A stretch of 6,904 bases of DNA from Candidatus Solincola tengchongensis (GTDB lineage Bacteria > Actinomycetota > Geothermincolia > Geothermincolales > RBG-13-55-18): assembly GCA_015711895.1 (NCBI GenBank), contig JACVJH010000270.1, forward strand, positions 1 through 6,904, read 5' to 3'. Position numbers and translations under genes: made by a program. The notes below the pieces were generated by a model, which had not been told where the DNA came from, ran no database searches, and worked only from the letters and a program-made list of their open reading frames with translations. This document shows, one piece after another, positions 5,085-6,904 of this stretch (its first letter is position 1; the number at the start of each line of letters is the position of its first letter).

Positions 5085-6818
5085 TCACGGGTTGCAGCCG
5101 GAGAGGTCACAGCCCATGAGGGCCACCTCGAGGTAGATCTGGAAGAGAGGCGGCTCCAGGTTCACCTGGCAGTCTATGAGGGCGTCGATGACCGCCGGCT
5201 TCCCGGACCTCACCGCCTCCTCTAGTGCCGGCCGGATGTCCTTCGGGTCCTCCACCCGTACCCCGAAAGCCCCCATGGCCTCGGCCAGCCTGTCGTACCG
5301 CGTCTCGCCGAAGTCCACCCCGATGTAACGGCCGCCGAAGGCGGCATGCTGCGCCCCCTTGATCATCCCCCAGGCCCGGTCGTTGCCGATGATGTCCACC
5401 ACCGGGAGGTTGTAGCGCACGGCCGTCTCCACCTCGTGGTTGTTGAGCATGAAGGCCCCGTCGCCGTGCAGGACGTAAACGGGCCGCTCCGGGCGGGCCA
5501 GCTTGGCCCCCAGGGCGAAGGGCAGCCCGGTGCCCAGCATGCCCATGTCCGTGGACCACAGGAAGGAGCGGGGCCGGTACACCCGCACCCCGTTCACCGC
5601 CCAAAGCCCCATGTTCCCGCCGTCCACGGCCACGATGGCCTCCCTCCCAAAGAATTCCACCGCCTCCCGCACTAGGCGTGCGGGGTGGATGGGTTTGGCA
5701 TCGGAGCGCGACGCCTCTTCCAGAGCGGCCACGGCCTCCTTCTCCGCCTGGCGGTACTGGGTGTTGGTAATCCTTTCCGGGGAAGGACCGGTGGCTTCCC
5801 TTACCTTTTCCAACAATTTCCTGAGCACCAGGCGCGCGTCGCCCACCACCGCCACGTCCACTTCCCGGTTGAGGCCGATGACCTGCGGGTCGATGTCCAC
5901 CTGGATGAACCTCTGGGCCTCCGGGTCGCCCCACAACGGGGGCCTGCCCCAGTATTCCAGCTCGGCCATGGTGCAGCCCACGCAGAGGACCACGTCCGCC
6001 GTGGACTCGGCGAAGATGGCTCCCGCCCCCTTGGGGAGGAGGAGCAGCGGGTGGTCCTCGGGCAGGATCCCCCGCGAGGAGACGCTGGTGGTCACCGGCA
6101 TCTGGAGGTATTCCGCCAGCTCGCGCACCTCCTCCCAAGCCCCGGAACGCAGCACGCCTCCCCCGGCGTGCAAGAGCGGCCTCTCCGCCTTCAGCAGCAG
6201 CTCCACAGCCCTGTCCATGGCCTCCTCGTCCCCAGACGGCGGGTTGAGCGGGCGGTATCTCTCCGGCGGCGGGAGCTTGACCCCCTCCTCCTCCCTCACC
6301 TGGAAGAGGGTGTCCACGCAGATGTCCAGGTGCGCCGGACCCGGCCTCCCCGTGGTGGCGGCGCGGAAGGCCCACTGCACCATCTCCGGTATCCTCTCCC
6401 AGCAGTGCACCAGGGCGTTCCACTTGGTGATGGGCTTGAGGAAGCCCACCTGGTCCAGCTGCTGCTGGCTACCTTTGAAGGGGTAGCAGCGGTTGGAGTG
6501 CACCTGGGGGGTGATGACCACCATGGGGATGCCGTCGTTGTAGGCCGCGGCCACGCCGGCAGCCAGGTTCAGGGCTCCCGGCCCCACCGTCCCGCAGCAC
6601 ACCCCCACCTCCCCAGTCACCCGGCAGTAGGCGTCGGCCATGGAGGCAGCCGCCGACTCGTGGCGGGTCATGATAAACTCCATGCCCTTCGGCCGCCCCA
6701 CGCGGTGGATGGCGTCCAGGAAGGTAGTCAGCTGCCCCCCGGGAATGCCGAAGACGTACTTTACCCCCTCCCGCAGGCGGGCTTTCACCAGTAACTCTCC
6801 TCCCGTGATACCGGCCAT
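5085..6818 (-). CDS. Thiamine-diphosphate-dependent enzyme of the acetolactate synthase / 2-hydroxyacyl-CoA lyase superfamily
   Basis: The 577-residue protein has the three-domain architecture of this superfamily. The pyrimidine-binding domain (about 1-170) carries FGIPGG and the activating glutamate E54 in RHESAAASMADAY. A central domain (about 195-335) includes LLHAGGGVL. The pyrophosphate-binding domain (about 375-555) has GDGAF (452-456) and, 24 residues on, GND (478-480), matching GDG-x(24-27)-NN except that the second Asn is Asp. Such enzymes cleave or form carbon-carbon bonds next to a carbonyl. EVETAVRYNLP followed by GND-AWG resembles the hydroxyacyl-CoA lyase/ILVBL side more than bacterial IlvB (NNGxLGM), so acetolactate synthase is only one option. 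The end, MGCDLSGCNP, has two cysteines. The start at 6818 is chosen because GGAGG (6827-6831) lies 8 bases upstream; a start at 6890 would add 24 residues with no family appearance. No small regulatory subunit (IlvH/IlvN) gene adjoins the downstream end. Only 86 bases precede the start in this window. Confidence 0.88.
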   Translation of the reverse strand: MAGITGGELLVKARLREGVKYVFGIPGGQLTTFLDAIHRVGRPKGMEFIMTRHESAAASMADAYCRVTGEVGVCCGTVGPGALNLAAGVAAAYNDGIPMVVITPQVHSNRCYPFKGSQQQLDQVGFLKPITKWNALVHCWERIPEMVQWAFRAATTGRPGPAHLDICVDTLFQVREEEGVKLPPPERYRPLNPPSGDEEAMDRAVELLLKAERPLLHAGGGVLRSGAWEEVRELAEYLQMPVTTSVSSRGILPEDHPLLLLPKGAGAIFAESTADVVLCVGCTMAELEYWGRPPLWGDPEAQRFIQVDIDPQVIGLNREVDVAVVGDARLVLRKLLEKVREATGPSPERITNTQYRQAEKEAVAALEEASRSDAKPIHPARLVREAVEFFGREAIVAVDGGNMGLWAVNGVRVYRPRSFLWSTDMGMLGTGLPFALGAKLARPERPVYVLHGDGAFMLNNHEVETAVRYNLPVVDIIGNDRAWGMIKGAQHAAFGGRYIGVDFGETRYDRLAEAMGAFGVRVEDPKDIRPALEEAVRSGKPAVIDALIDCQVNLEPPLFQIYLEVALMGCDLSGCNP

Positions 6819-6904
6819 CTCTACCCCCTCCTCATCCCTCTTCCCGTCTTTACGCGCTCGGGAAACGGATGCCGTGGCGCAAGAACCCACACAACCGGAA
6901 AGCG

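Noticed and set aside
5107..6423. 438-codon minus-strand frame inside the ThDP enzyme gene
   Set aside because: It is a shifted frame of the same strand with Gly/Arg/Pro-rich composition; the overlapping frame contains all the ThDP motifs.
6819..6890. Upstream extension of the ThDP enzyme to an ATG at 6890
   Set aside because: The extra 24 residues are charged and unlike the family N-terminus, and the strong GGAGG lies at the right distance from the ATG at 6818.

Overview
The window is GC-rich bacterial DNA. It holds five recognisable protein genes, one of which runs off the left edge, and two sizeable non-coding stretches. The G/C-biased third positions, the frequent AGG/CGG arginine and ATA isoleucine codons, and the strong GGAGG-type ribosome binding sites suggest an uncultured high-GC lineage, possibly a thermophilic actinobacterium or a relative. 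This is an impression from base and codon use; there is no rRNA or other marker gene here.

Layout from left to right. (1) Bases 1-2515 on the minus strand carry a two-gene sugar operon. A xylulokinase (1001-2515) is transcribed first, followed 46 bases later by a divergent xylose-isomerase-family protein (954 down to the left edge, C-terminus missing). (2) Bases 2516-3132 are non-coding. They hold the probable promoter region of that operon and a degenerate direct repeat with a period of 128-129 bases that contains small hairpins. (3) A class I SAM-dependent methyltransferase follows on the plus strand (3133-3879). (4) Bases 3880-4324 are non-coding and contain two hairpins that may end methyltransferase transcription. 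(5) A classical short-chain dehydrogenase/reductase lies on the plus strand (4325-5068). (6) A thiamine-diphosphate enzyme of the acetolactate synthase / 2-hydroxyacyl-CoA lyase superfamily lies on the minus strand (5085-6818), converging on the dehydrogenase with 16 bases between the stop codons.

How the genes may work together. The kinase and isomerase-like gene form a plausible ketose/aldose module: isomerise an aldose to a ketose, then phosphorylate it, with D-xylose to D-xylulose to D-xylulose 5-phosphate as the textbook case. However, the isomerase-like protein lacks two residues that are normally conserved in xylose isomerase (the Asp of the His/Asp ring-opening pair and one metal-ligand Asp), so its sugar or reaction may differ. 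The dehydrogenase and the ThDP enzyme could both act on small carbonyl compounds, but they are on opposite strands and nothing in the sequence ties them to the sugar operon. I see no mobile element, CRISPR array, tRNA or rRNA. The points most worth a second look are the altered active site of the isomerase homologue and the structured 129-base repeats.
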